A stretch of 64,000 bases of DNA. It comes from Paraphysoderma sedebokerense (lineage: Eukaryota > Blastocladiomycota > Physodermatomycetes > Physodermatales > Physodermataceae). The notes beneath the pieces were generated by a model. The model saw only the letters and a list, made by a program, of their open reading frames with translations, was not told the origin of the DNA and made no database searches. Position numbers and translations under genes: made by a program. Below, piece by piece: positions 33,331 to 45,227 of the stretch (the stretch's first letter is position 1; each line of letters begins with the position of its first letter). Location of the stretch: the NCBI GenBank assembly GCA_025602915.1, contig JAHLJZ010000085.1, forward strand, positions 1 through 64,000, given 5' to 3'.

Positions 33331-36300
33331 TTATTCCAATTGTGGTTTTACAATCATCCTCAATTCCTTCACTCCGACAACTTCAACTCCTTTGATCCGT
33401 GCCTTCAACTTCAAATTTAAATCATTCGTCACAAGCAATGCCTTCACTTTCCTCTTTTCTTTACTCGTACTCGTAATCGTCTGAATTTTATCTCTATTGT
33501 GCCGTGCTCCCTCTCCATTTTGGCGCACCTGATCAGATTGTCCAACACCTCCAAGCACTTCACAACATTTCAATACAACATCATCTAAACTCCATTTCAC
33601 CTCTTTTCCGTCTGCATTCATCGACATCCCATAGCTTTCACTCGTCATTTTCAGGTCGTACAGGAAATTACCCTGAGCAGTTTGAAGGCGAACAAGTTTT
33701 TTCTTGCGCAAGGTTAAAAGCGTGTTAGGGTTGATTGAAGTTACGAAAGATCCGGAATTCTGGGATGAGAAAATCAATGAGATGTAGCCTAAAGCTTCCT
33801 GCGCATGATTCGCTTTCATTGGCTCCGTCGAATTCGACAACCCTTCAAGTTCCTGAATAACTGGATTATCAATTGGGGTCAGTACTCCACAATCTACTCG
33901 AACTAAAGGGAAGCAGCCTGCTAAACACTCACCGACAAGTGGCACGCTCACGATCCATCTGCAAGCTTCAATGATTTGCTTTACAAAATTGAATGCACCC
34001 ATGTAGCAATTTGTGTCGAATATGATGAAGGTAGAAAACGGTGTCAGCTCAATAGAGGGCGCTTGATTTCGTTTATTCAATCCGCGCTGCCTTGAGATTG
34101 ATAACGCATGCCTAAGTTCTCGGCGGCGACGCTATACGTTGAACAGTAGAAGGTAAGCATCAACTCAATCTATTTGCAAAAACAACATTTCATTTACCTT
34201 CAACTCTCTTATGGTTTCATCCTCTTCTTCATCTGTCTCGTCCTCCTCGTTCGTTTCATTCTTCAAAACAATTTTCTCCTGTTCTGGTTCTTCTTCGTCA
34301 AAATGACCTCTTTGAACACCTGACCCGACTCTCCTTTCGTCATTTTCCTTCTGCAATGCATGCTCAATCCACTCTATGACGCCGTCACTCACGATATATT
34401 GATCTTCCGATTCGTCAAAACGAATCATATTCGACTCCTGACAACAGAGACAGAAGACATTTCCAGTCAGTAAACAGCTCGTATAAGGAAGTCGTAAAAG
34501 ATTCGTTTCCACTAACCAACCCCAACTTAACGCCTAAGCTCAGGGTCTTGGTCACTCGTTCGTTCAAGTTTTCGTCAGTATCACCAATGCTGTCAAATCC
34601 CCATACATGTACATGCTTCATATCCTCAATTTTACGGCGGAACTCTGCGGTGTTGTTAAATCGAAAACCCAGAATTTCTTGTTGTTCAGGGAGGGTAAGG
34701 GAATCTGATGTAGACGTCGAAGAACAATCCAGAGACGAAAGAGAATTCAGAAAGTTCGTGTACGACGACCAAAAGTCCGGGGGAACAAGAATCTAATCAT
34801 TTGATTTAATCAAAGAAGAATGAGCGAGGAACGGCGAGATGGTAGCAAGAATAAAGTCATTGAAAACAGAAAGAAGTACCTGATCTTTTTCCCGGTTTAC
34901 ATCCAACTTTGTCCGATCTAATATATCTCGTCTTGCATTCAAATATTCGAGGGTGCAGCCCAAAAAAACCAAACAGGCGTTAATCTTTTTATTCCGTTCA
35001 CGGTAGCTTTCTCCTTGCTGCAGCCAGTCAGCCTTGTCAATATCAATCTCTTCATTCTGTTGTCTGACCTCCACTTCTTCCTCCAGCGCGCCGCAAATCC
35101 ATTCCATTAAAGATTTTATAAGCCCAGTTAATAAGATAATAGCATATCGATTAACGTACTCGTCTGACTGAGTCGACTCTATAAGCGAAGAACCGATACC
35201 GAATAAATAAAAGAAATAGCGATAATAGCTAGACCTTGCAATCGAAGATGTAGAGGTGGTCGATGATGGTGTAGGAGGTCGGGATAGTCGAGAAGAAATG
35301 AGCTTGTTCAAAGTAAGATTGTAGAGAGGGTGAAAAAGGTCTAGGCTAAAAGCGAACAAAAAAGTTAATCATTGAACCCAGCAAAAATCAAAATCATCTT
35401 CGAAGAAGAAGGATTGATGAACATACTCGATTTTGTTGAAGACCATCCCGCACAGCCTAACCAATAATAAATCAACGCTAATCTTTTCCAGCGCAGCTTT
35501 TAACTTCGCGTCGAATACAGTATCGGCACCCAAATGGCTCAATTCACTGCTTCCTATTGCCTTTTTGGCACTAAGATTCTTTGCATCCCCCTGCTGGCTC
35601 CTTCCGCGCCCGAGAGACCGAGTTTTGGATTTAGAATGTGATGACCTGAGAGATGGTATATTTTTCAAGTTCGCATTGAACAGCGTCAGAATGGATTCAC
35701 GCGAAGGAAATGGTATCGCGGACGTCAGGCTATAATCAGAAAAGTCATGAGTCAATGATAAAACAAATATTAGAGGTGATCAACCACGCAAGTAGAACTA
35801 AGTAAGAACCTTCGAAGGAAATGAAACAACGCATCAAACTCTCGTTTATCGCCGAATGAAAGTAATGCCAACTGATTATGCAAGAGACCTTGGAAATATA
35901 ATTCAAAGCAACCATACGATAAAGCAGATGTTTAGCCTACAGTCGCTCACAGACTTGAATATGAAGTGAACTTACCGCTTCCTGGAGCTAAATAAATTGC
36001 ACATCGATACCATTTTTTTGATTCCAACTTAAACTGTTTTTCTTTCTCCTTATACTCTTTTTTCATGTCCATATTCATATCAAAGTCGTTTCTCCCACTT
36101 GATGCATATAATGCTCGATATCGTGATAAATCACCCAGCACGTTGAATATATGATGATAATCCGGGAAGCATTCACCATGCTCAGTCTCTGTGCTGCCGT
36201 CCTTGATTTTCAGCCTTCCAAGTTTGCTGCTCAAGCGATCCGTCCCAACAGATGATGTCAACATCTTCAGCACATCTTTATAGAAATCATAGGCGTAAGA

Positions 36301-37877
36301 AAGGAATTGATTCAAGATAGTGGTTATCTCCTTCGCTGAGATAGAATTTGAGTGAATCTTAGATTGAGACTGCGACTTTTGATATTTAAGTTCCACTCGG
36401 AGTTCGTCAATAAGGCTATGAAATGCAAACTTCCACATTCGATTTTCGAGGTCGTACTTTTGTGAAAGACGGTATGAACTTTTGATGAATGACCAATGGC
36501 AGTCTGCGAGGCTGTAATCGAATTAGATCAATTCCGAGACTCGTCAGAAAGAACGATCACGTACCGTTTATGGAGAGCAATACGATCGCTCCAGTATGAA
36601 ATGTCTTTATCCTTACTATCGTCATCATGATGATTTACTGTACAGCCTGCTTTGACAGACTGTTCCATCTTGACAATGTCACGGTACTGTTTCTTTAGAG
36701 CATACAATTTACGCTCTCGTCTACTGACTGGTCTCTTTGAACTTCGACCCGGTGTTTCATTCGGCTCCGCCTTTTGCTTTCCTTTCCTACTCGACTTTCT
36801 TTGTCGACGAGATTTCTGTTCTGGCTCGTTGGGTTTGTCTTGTTGGACTTCATGAATTGGCTTGTAGATAGGCTTTCCAAAAGCATCACGACCAGCGAAA
36901 ACCTCGCCCGATTGTAATGATGATGATGATGACGATTGAAAATGTACGGGGTCGTCCTTCTTCGGATTGTATAGTCGTTTTTCAGGAGACGCGGGAGGAG
37001 GTTTACTCGATACTTTCAGTTTGGATTTTGCTCTGGCTTTGTTTCGGTGTTTTAGTTGTGACGGATCACTGTGAGATTGCAGTTGTTTAACTATATTGGG
37101 CGGAACAACTGGTCGGTGTCTGATCGCTGTCTTCACGGAAGGTCGGGTCTGCTTAGAGGAGGAAGATGGTTGTTGGGTAGCCGCTTTCGTTGATGCCTGT
37201 GACTTGTTTAATATATTGGATGAGGGCCGCGATAATATCATAGGAGGTGGCTGTGACCGTGTAGATTCCATTGCTCGACGACGATTTTCGTTTAGGCCCT
37301 GCTCTCGTTGATGTGGTCTTTTTCCACGGGAAGGAAGCTTTTCTTCATAATGTATATCATCATCTTCGCTTTGGAATGTTTTAAAGGAGGGTTCTATGTC
37401 CCGGAAATCGTATACTTCTGCGTCCTCCTCATCATTTTCCACGAAACCATCCGAGGCATTATGTAAATCCAGAGATGAAGGCTTAGATGTCGTTGAAGGT
37501 TGAAATAAGATAATTTCCTCATCATCGTTTTCGTCCGATTCATATTCATCACTCCCATCCCGCCTGTTGAATCGATGGCCTTCGTTGTCGTCTTCGGAGT
37601 CCTCCTCACCCTCGCTACTTTCAGTCAAAGATCCGTCTTCGGAGTCCTCATTCTCGCTTTCATCAAAGTCTATTTCCGAATCCGACAAATCAGATAACTC
37701 GTAATCTGATTCATACTCACTTGAATCGTCATCAGAGTCTGATTCATTGAAGGAATGCTGTTTCCGTCGTAATTTCGCCATAATCCCTTTGACAGGCGAT
37801 TCATCCTCGTTTTCATCTAACTCTGGGCGGAGATGATACTTCGCAAAGCCAGGATCTGGTTTATCATGTCTCGACAT
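33331..37877 (-). CDS. SMG6: SMG6/EST1-type protein with PIN endonuclease domain
   Basis: SMG6 cuts mRNAs with early stop codons during nonsense-mediated decay. Start ATG at 37,875-37,877 (MSRHDKPDPGFAKYHLRP). The first exon encodes about 430 residues, acidic then basic and disordered. The EST1/TPR part follows: WKFAFHSLIDELRVELKYQK, FLSYAYDFYKDVLKML, HHIFNVLGDLSRYRALY and KWYRCAIYLAPGSG (35,950-36,440), then the helical EST1 domain (34,800-35,750) and an acidic insert. The PIN domain closes the protein: FIIFDTNCYMG, then VSVPLVVIQELEGLSNSTE after removing a GTGAGT..CCAG intron, WSLDDVVLKCCEVLGG, and VKALLVTNDLNLKLKARIKG. The three acidic catalytic positions (DTN, DD, ND) are present, so it should be an active nuclease, unlike SMG5. 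It follows the MINDY gene on the same strand, 121 bp away. Confidence 0.88.
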
Positions 37878-39028
37878 TTGTCTTAAATAAAGAGAAATGT
37901 TTTTGAGGCGAGCTTGTATGTTAATGGAATCAACTTTATCGACCGAAGTCCGAACTTTCCAGGGGCCAGTGGCTGAAGTCAAATTTCGCAATTAATTTAC
38001 GTGCGCGCAATACAGAACATTTTGTTCTGATCAAAAATGATATTATATCAATTATTCTTCCATTGCAATTGCGCAGGGAATCCCTTCTCAATCTCTGGCT
38101 CTTTCGAGAATTGAATGTCTATTATCTTGCAGTGTTCGGCTACTGCAGCTCTCAATGTCATCAAGAAATGTTCGTCGAATATTAGTTAATTCTGAAATAG
38201 CGACACCCAGCTGTTTAAATGGAGCTGACAATCTTACACTGAAGGAGAAATTGAGATTTAGAAATTATCCCCAAGATATCAGCTTGAATAAAACTGCCTG
38301 CAGAAGCTTTATTATTTCATCATTGACAAAAGCACATTCTTTTTTCGTAACGTTCAACAACGTCGTCTACGGTAATCCTGTCGCAATCAAATCTACCAGA
38401 CTACAAGTTTACCCGATCCTCAATAGCACTTGTTATGTCATGATTTTGATGTGACGCCGTCCGCTTTAATTGATTCTATGAATACCGAATTTGTACAATT
38501 CTATAAATAATCGTCCGAGATATGCTAGTTCCACTAACTATTAATGATATAGATAAAAAAAGCCTCCCGAATAAAAGGTTGTAAGACATTCTTAGATTTT
38601 CATCTGCGCGAACTATGTCAACCAGCCTTTTTCTTAATGCAAAATGTGGCTAGAGATGGTAACATCTTTATTATGCGCCATTTGTGGGGGCATTGTAAAT
38701 TGTTCTAAATATATCTAAGTCGGAATCATGAATACAGAAATAAGAATGAACAATTTATGAACAATTTTGTCTATTGTGAACAATTTTCTTTATTGATTGA
38801 AACCAATCAATTTGGACACCAATTAGATTACTTGATTGATTTTGTGGCAAAGGAACGTAACCGCGCCGCAGCCAATCACAGTGACCCTAAGTCTTGCGAA
38901 GTTTAAATATTACGCAGAACATCGACGGTTTTTCTTATCGTCTTTCCAGAAATCTGTGTACTGCTATTTAACTGGCTATACTGCAGTCATCGTAATTACA
39001 AGTTTGAATTAAATTATATCTGACAGTA
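37878..39028. other. intergenic; right part is the duplicated promoter of gene 39029
   Basis: 1.15 kb. From about 38,435 onward the sequence is homologous to 43,218-43,845 upstream of the paralogue. A 99-codon ORF at 38,155-38,454 has no recognisable pattern and is not called. Confidence 0.6.
38857..38871 (+). promoter_or_regulatory. conserved promoter element, copy A
   Basis: GTAACCGCGCCGCAG, 172 bp before the ATG, identical to 43,668-43,682, which lies 178 bp before the paralogue's ATG. Here it is followed by CCAAT. The surrounding flanks have diverged, so identity over 15 bp suggests selection. Confidence 0.55.
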
Positions 39029-39968
39029 ATGGTTGCCCTGATTTTGTTCGCGCTTGCTGGCTTGATTTCTGGTTCCCTCGGCCAAACTTCAACGCCACCC
39101 AATGGCGGTGGCAAGGTCAGTCAAGAATGTCTCGACTTCTTCTCAAAAGCGAAAACCAATCAATGTATGGCAAGAGCTAATCTTACCGGTATCGATCCAA
39201 ATGCAGGATTTGAGCAGGTAGTTCTCGTCTTGCATTATCAATTGTCGTATTAATACTGTACTGATACCTTTATTGGTTTCCTATTCATTCCAGGTGCAAA
39301 CAACGCTTTCTAATTTTATTGAATCGACATGCTCATCTCAATGTCGTGAATCTGGAAGAATTCGGTTTTCCGAGGTCAAGAAATCATGTACCAGCGTCAG
39401 CGATAGAATGTACGCCCTAGGAGCAAATATTGGACTTTTCGGTCTCGATGTTTTCTGTTCGAAAGCGGGCGATGGTATTTTTTGTCAATTAAAAATGTTA
39501 GAGATACTGAAGAAGAACAATTTAAAACCGAACGATTTTTTGAACTTGACGACGCCGGGGAGCACTAATGCCACGATCAACGTTGAAAAATTGCCCCAAG
39601 AATTGGTCTGCAGTGACTGTTTCAAGAAATTTGAAGAGCAATCGTACGCTGTAAGTAGCTTTTTATTCACTTAACAATTCAGATAGTTTAATAACATTCC
39701 AATTTGCATTAATTAGTTTTCTGTTTCAATGAGTAAAATCGAAGGATTAAACGACGAATCCAAAACTAATTTCGACAGTTACAAAAAGGCTCGACAAGAA
39801 AATGTCGCAAAAATCAATGGCATGTGCGGAGCCGGCTTTGTGTCTGAAAATCCGACATTGGAGCTCGGAAGCACCCGCAGTGCCGGTTCCAGCGTTGGCG
39901 TTGCTGGTTCCACATTACTCAATGCCATTGGTGGTATAGTCGTTGGTTTTGGTCTCTTGAATTTATAA
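39029..39968 (+). CDS. secreted Cys-rich protein, probable GPI anchor (paralogue A)
   Basis: Three exons: 39,029-39,217, 39,294-39,650 and 39,717-39,968, giving 265 residues. A signal peptide (MVALILFALAGLISGSLGQ) is followed by Cys-bearing segments: VSQECLDFFSKAKTNQCMAR, ESTCSSQCRES, KKSCTSVSD, DVFCSKAGDGIFCQLK, LVCSDCFKKFEEQSYAFSVS and INGMCGAGF. The C-terminus SSVGVAGSTLLNAIGGIVVG...LLNL is a small-residue site plus hydrophobic tail, as for GPI attachment. The spacing of Cys pairs recalls small secreted fungal proteins, but I cannot name a family with confidence. All introns sit at phase 0 and at the same places as in the paralogue at 43,846. Likely at the cell surface; function unknown. 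Confidence 0.85.
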
Positions 39969-40571
39969 ATTATTACCTAATTGATATTATAGTTATAAAT
40001 TGTTATCATCTTCTTGTATTTAATGAAATATGTACAGAACATATGCAACGAATTTTAATTTCACATAACACTCAATAAACTGAGTTACATTCAGAAAAAA
40101 AAAATCGCCCCTTTTTAGTCCAGCTGGGATTGGCAAAAATGATTTGCTCAAATGCAAAAAACTGAACATCAAACTATAAAAGAAATAATTTTTGTGCGCT
40201 GGAATCCTCTATATTGTAGTAAGAAATGATTTCTCGTATAGTTTGAATTTGGTTATTGTGAATGTTGATGCCGAATTGCTTGCCCATTTCTGCCTGTTTC
40301 ATTGGGGCAAACTATGTACAATGTCCGTTTAGATTTGTGTCCCTATGAGAAGGATTTTAATTTTGAGTCATTCAAATAATTCCATTTAATTCAAAAATAA
40401 TTAAAAATTTTTATGAATCCTGGTGGTATTTACAGATAATTCTACTACAATGAAAATTAATGCCAGTTACTTTATCGAGAAAATTATTTCCAAATACATG
40501 TAGAGGACAGTTGGCACGAATCTTTCAATGAGAGCACAATTGCGTTATCAGACATATTCAATATATGTACA
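39969..40571. other. intergenic, 3' flank of paralogue A
   Basis: 600 bp, AT-rich. The first part is homologous to the flank of paralogue B; beyond 40,125 I see no gene. Confidence 0.5.
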
Positions 40572-41796
40572 CTATATAGCTGTCTGCCGACCAAAAGAGA
40601 TTTTTGCTGACTTATCACTTATATAGGTGGACCCGTTATATTTAACTTTTCCAACAGCTCGTTGGATGGAGTTTACGTTTAGGTAACTGAAACTGGAACC
40701 ATCGTTTAAGACTTTGCTCAAAGCTCTATATAAAATTGACCGCTCTCCCTGTCGTGCATAACCAGGAACATTGTACTGGGCATTCAAGTTTTTGACGTAA
40801 GCCAAGAGCCACACATCGCCATTAAGGTAATAGGGCATGTAGTACTGTGATTCCATATAAAAGTTCTGAGATTGGTATTCTGGTGGTCTGTTTGCTCTGT
40901 GAGCATGTTGATCTACATCAAGAGCTGCCTACAGTACATGAAAAATTTACACTAAAGCGTTATTGAATGTGACAATTGACAAATTGACAAATACCTTACT
41001 AAAGCAAGACAATTATACCTAAAATCAAGCGCAGATCGTGGTCCTCGAATTGAATTAATTATGGAACCGGATGCGGTCAACATTGTGGAATACGTAGCGA
41101 CAGTTTCCTCGATCTAAACAACGGGATCAGGAGGTTATGTTTGTAATCTCAAGAGCCGAACCATCCAACGCACCTGTAAGCTATTTCGCCCATATTTTGC
41201 CAAATTATCTAAATGTGTCAGTACAAAGTGCTGTTTGTTTGTTCTTTGTCCGATGAAACTTGGTATGGAAAGTACAATCTTCGTTGTAACCATTCGCGAC
41301 AACAATGTCAAGGTCATTCGGGACGACTTTACGCAATCATTTCAGTCCCCACATATCTTCTCCATTAGAAACTGCCAGTAGACCCAGACTGGAACGAAAT
41401 TACGCACTTCTTGCCCGATGTGAAGAAGACGATGAATGTTCATTAGGCAAACTGGGATCGTATTTCTTCTGATATATCTCGCTTGATGAGGGGTCTGTGA
41501 GTAAGAGTTCCACAATCCGAAGAGCAATCTTATTTTACCTTTCAACGTAATTAACAAAATTTACTTAAGATGCTCTATCTCATTCACATCTTGGTAATGT
41601 CCGACTCCATCAATTGAGTGTAGTGCGAAGCTGCATGTATGGTAAATTTCAATTTATGGAAAAATAACTTAACATCGTTAACTTGGGAAGAGGTTGCAAA
41701 TTCATGATTAATTTTTTGGCAATATGATGTGTAGTCGATTGAATGTGAGTTGAAATGACCAAATGTTTGGGCTAAGTAGCATGAACTGAGCGTCAC
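40572..41796 (-). mobile_element. decayed DNA transposon, transposase relic (Plavaka/CACTA-like)
   Basis: Several short minus-strand ORFs in different frames carry pieces of a fungal transposase. At 41,342-41,557 the block TIPVCLMNIHRLLHIG and VPVWVYWQFLMEKICG matches the typical N/H-x-x-LLH...GPVW-x-YW-x-F-x-ME-x-x-CG segment of Plavaka and related CACTA-type transposases. At 41,135-41,317 and 40,572-40,856 (FSYLNVNSIQRAVGKVKYNG) are probable downstream parts. The frame changes and stops mean it is not functional. Ends and terminal repeats were not found. It lies between the two Cys-rich paralogues, so it may have inserted after their duplication. Confidence 0.55.
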
Positions 41797-42246
41797 AAAA
41801 CCGCGTATTTAACCGAAGGTGAGGCCTCTCACAACACAAACTAAGAAAGAGGACACCATGTCAAGCCACTTCAGTTCTTCACCTAGTCATTCCGGAAATG
41901 CAGACAGATACTCTGCGTTGAAGAAGGTGATGTTGCGCCTTGAAGCCAAAGTCGAAGATTGATTACAAAGTTGGTGGAGCACGGTTTGGATTTCATGTTT
42001 GTTTACGAAGCTTGCAGACTATACTCTAACTTTTATTTCCTCAATATCACATGTGTTTAAAGAAAAACATTCCATGTTTAGAAATATTCAAGAATTCGGA
42101 ATCATATTTGAAGTGAGCGACAATTGAGCCGAATTTGAAGAGGTCAACTGGAATTTATGAGGGAACCCAAATCACGGAAGAAGATTATAAACCAATCAAT
42201 GTGCATGTGTATTATCTATAACAATTTGAGATATTGATACTACATC
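41797..42246. other. non-coding, possibly transposon flank
   Basis: 450 bp with no supported ORF. It may be part of the decayed element. Confidence 0.3.
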
Positions 42247-42561
42247 CTATGCACCACAAACAACAACAGAGACACCTTTTTGAATAGTAGTTAGTATATA
42301 GTCATCACCCGGATATCCGACCAGGCCAACAATTGGGACCACTGACATACCATTTAGCGGAACATCACCTGTCTCAGTCAATTTGCTGCTTTCATCTGGG
42401 TTGAACTCTTGCTGCAATTCTGTATTTTTATCTAACTCGGTTGGAATCTTGTAGAAAGCGGTTATCTCTTTCGAATTGTTGAGCGTTGAACTCCTGGCAT
42501 TTCGAAAAGCCTTCTTATTATTATGGCGGAGGATATTTAAGGATGAGATATCTGTCGCCAT
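42247..42561 (-). CDS. small hypothetical ORF
   Basis: 104 codons with ATG at 42,559-42,561 (MATDISSLNILRHNNKKAF) and the end GVSVVVCGA. No family recognised. It has a plausible composition but sits in repeat-rich DNA beside a transposon relic, so it may be an element fragment or chance. Confidence 0.25.
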   Translation of the reverse strand: MATDISSLNILRHNNKKAFRNARSSTLNNSKEITAFYKIPTELDKNTELQQEFNPDESSKLTETGDVPLNGMSVVPIVGLVGYPGDDYILTTIQKGVSVVVCGA

Positions 42562-42674
42562 TGCAATTTAATAAAGAATTTCTTACAATTCAAACAATCA
42601 TAGTACAATCTAATGCGTGCCAATGAATAATGGGCACTCCCAGAAAATAAGCAAAATTCATTGATTGAACATTG

Positions 42675-42825
42675 TAACCGCTGAAAAAATAAAGTACATC
42701 ACTGACAGCATTAAATTTCACAGACAGTATCAAGTGTCATTGACAGCATACAGTAAGATAAAACCAGTTGAAGCAGAGCCATGTCAGATAACCGCTGAAA
42801 AAATAAAGTACATCACTGACAGCAT
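42675..42825 (+). repeat. 37-bp direct repeats
   Basis: Identical 37-bp copies at 42,675-42,711 and 42,789-42,825 (TAACCGCTGAAAAAATAAAG continuing to GACAGCAT), 114 bp apart. The word TGACAGCAT also recurs once between them. They may be footprints of a small mobile element. Confidence 0.8.
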
Positions 42826-43667
42826 CAACTAAAAGTTAAATCGCCGGAGAGGCATGTAATTCATAGCGTGGATAGATCACTTGAATCATTCAAAATTAAA
42901 CAGGGTATTAAATATAAGATTGAAGATGCACTCAATTGCAAATCATCCACATTGAAATCAGGTCGTCGGATTTCTTATTGCTAACACTAAATAAGGAAAA
43001 ATATAGCAGTTAACAGCCGCCGCACTTAATCGCTAAAACGGCTTTAGCTCTGCGCATGCGACATTTGCAACGTCGCGAAGAGAAATTTATCAAACGATCT
43101 GTACCGACTTCTCGTTTAGTTATAGAGATGTTCAAAACCGCGGTCTATTCCAACCTTTCAAAATTCAAAACTACCGGGGTAAAATAATAAAAATCCGATA
43201 CAATCTTAAAAAGCATATATAGTGACATAATTTTGATGTGTCGCCATTCGAAGTTGTTTAATTCTATAAATGCCGAATTTTTTAATTCTATAAATAGTCG
43301 TCCAAGACATGCTAGTTTCACTAGCCATTCATTGAAGCATAGAGAAGTTTCCCCTCAGAAAGCTTTCCCACAAAAACATTGTGAAACATATTTCCAATTT
43401 GCTTCTCCAATACGAATGAAGTCAACCAGCCTTTTGCTTCATGGTTACATACTTATTATACGAATTTGGTGCCAGTATTGTAAATTGTCCTAAATATATC
43501 TGAATTGTATCCATTAAAACAGAAATAGAAATAGATGATTATGTCTATTGTAATTTGAAACAATTAGCAAATGTGTATATCATTCTTTCTATTGATGACA
43601 ACCAATCAATTTGGGCAGCAATCAGTTTCCGTTGCTGAATGCTATTAATTCTGTCGTGTCAAAACGA
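42826..43667. other. intergenic; upstream of paralogue B
   Basis: No gene seen. From 43,218 on it is homologous to 38,435 onward. A GCGCATGCG palindrome lies near 43,053. Confidence 0.45.
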
Positions 43668-43682
43668 GTAACCGCGCCGCAG
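43668..43682 (+). promoter_or_regulatory. conserved promoter element, copy B
   Basis: GTAACCGCGCCGCAG, 178 bp before the ATG of paralogue B, identical to the copy at 38,857-38,871. Confidence 0.55.
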
Positions 43683-43845
43683 TCAATTGAAGCGGCCCAA
43701 AGTCATGCGCAGGTTTAAATAGCATGCATGTCACCGAAGAATTTTTTTCCTTATCATTCTTTCAAAAGACTTCCTACTGTTACCCCCACTGGTTATTCTG
43801 TCCGTTTCTCAATTACAAATTTGAATTAACACAGCTTTGACAATA

Positions 43846-44807
43846 ATGATTGCCCTATCTTTGTTCGCGCTTGCTGCCATGGTTTCTGGTTCCCTCGGCC
43901 AATCTTTAATGCCACCCAGTGCTGGTGGCAAGATCAGTCAAGGATGTCTTGACTCTCTCTCAAAAATTCAAAGCAATCAATGCTTGGCAAAAGCTCCTAC
44001 CAATATCGATCCAAATGGTGGATTTGATCAGGTAATTCTCATCTCGCATTATCAATTGTCGTTCTGAAATTGTACTGATATCTTTATTGGTTTTTGCAAT
44101 TCACTTTAGCTTCAAAAAACACTTTCTGCTTTTATAGACTCGACATGTCCATCTCAATGTCGTGAGACTTCAAGAAGTGGGTTGTCCGATGTCCAAAAGG
44201 CTTGTACCAGCGACACCGATAAAATGGTCGCCGTTGGCGCAAATGTCGGAATTTTCGGTCTCGATATGTTGTGTTTAAAATCCAGTGACGGAAGTTATTG
44301 TCAATTGAAAACGTTAGATTATCTGAAGAAAAACAATTTGAAACTGAACGAATTGATGAATTGGGCCACACCGGGAAGCACCAACGGCACGATCAACGTT
44401 GAAAAATTACCCAAAGAATTGGTCTGTAGTGACTGTTTCAAAAAAATGGAAGAGCAATCGTACGCTGTAAGTACCTACATCATTCATTCGGCTATCAATT
44501 CTTAGCAAAAAACGTTTATACTGGTTTATAACTAATTACCATTTGCATTTTTCAGTTTTCTGTTTCGCTAGGCGCAGAAGCATTTAATATCAACCCCAAA
44601 GTCAACTTGGACACTTACAAAAAGATTCGAAAAGAAAACGTCGCAAAAATTAATGCCATGTGCGGAGCCAACTTTGTCGCTGAAGATCCGAAATTGGAGC
44701 TCGGAACCACAGACGCTCCTCCTAGTTCAAGCGCTGACGTTGTTGGTTCCACATTACTCAATGCCGTTGGGGGATTAGTCGTTGGTTTCGGTCTTTTGAA
44801 TTTATAA
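43846..44807 (+). CDS. secreted Cys-rich protein, probable GPI anchor (paralogue B)
   Basis: Three exons: 43,846-44,031, 44,110-44,466 and 44,556-44,807, giving 264 residues. Exons 2 and 3 have exactly the same lengths as in paralogue A (357 and 252 nt). Signal peptide MIALSLFALAAMVSGSLGQ; the ATG at 43,846 is chosen over one three codons upstream because it aligns with the start of A. The Cys positions are kept: GCLDSL, NQCLAK, STCPSQCRET, KACTSDTD, MLCLKSSDGSYCQLK, LVCSDCFKKMEEQSYAFSVS and NAMCGANF. The C-terminus SSADVVGSTLLNAVGG...FGLLNL again suggests a GPI signal. Differences from A are mostly in the loops and near the anchor site. Confidence 0.85.
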
Positions 44808-45227
44808 GTTATCACTTATTAATAGAAAAATTATAAATTATTATCATATCGTTGTATTTAATTAAACATAAACAAAACATATGTCATTGGATTTGCACTA
44901 CCTATAACACGCAATAGATTGATTTACATTCAACTGAAAAAAAATCGCCTCTTTTCAGTGCAGTTAGTTTCGCCATTTAGATGAAACGAATCCGAGTGCG
45001 TTAATGGATTCAGTCTGACTATGGTCACTATGCATACTTCAGTTTTCGATGAAAAGTTTTATTTTAACAGTTCTGTGTTGAATGCATCCACTTCAGTGGT
45101 TCTGGACTATACAAGGATCACTGCTAATTATGAGAAGTCCCCCTGGCCCAGTTTAATCATATAACACTCAACATTTACAGAGATTGTATATCATTTGATG
45201 AGAGGCCCATAGCTACGCGCACCCCAT

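Larger units (their letters stand above)
38435..40125 (+). repeat. segmental duplication unit A
   Basis: Unit of about 1.7 kb holding promoter, gene and about 100-150 bp of 3' flank. The match to 43,218-44,975 starts around TTTTGATGTG and ends around AAATCGCC..TTTT..AGT. Borders are by eye. Confidence 0.7.
43218..44975 (+). repeat. segmental duplication unit B
   Basis: Partner of 38,435-40,125, in the same orientation and about 4.8 kb downstream. Gene structure, promoter word and 3' flank are all shared. Confidence 0.7.

Noticed and set aside
33331-34080. Stand-alone PIN-domain gene
   Set aside because: Upstream exons on the same strand give the EST1/TPR and helical domains of SMG6 in the right order.
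38155-38454. 99-codon plus-strand ORF
   Set aside because: No family pattern, odd composition, and its right end runs into the duplicated promoter.
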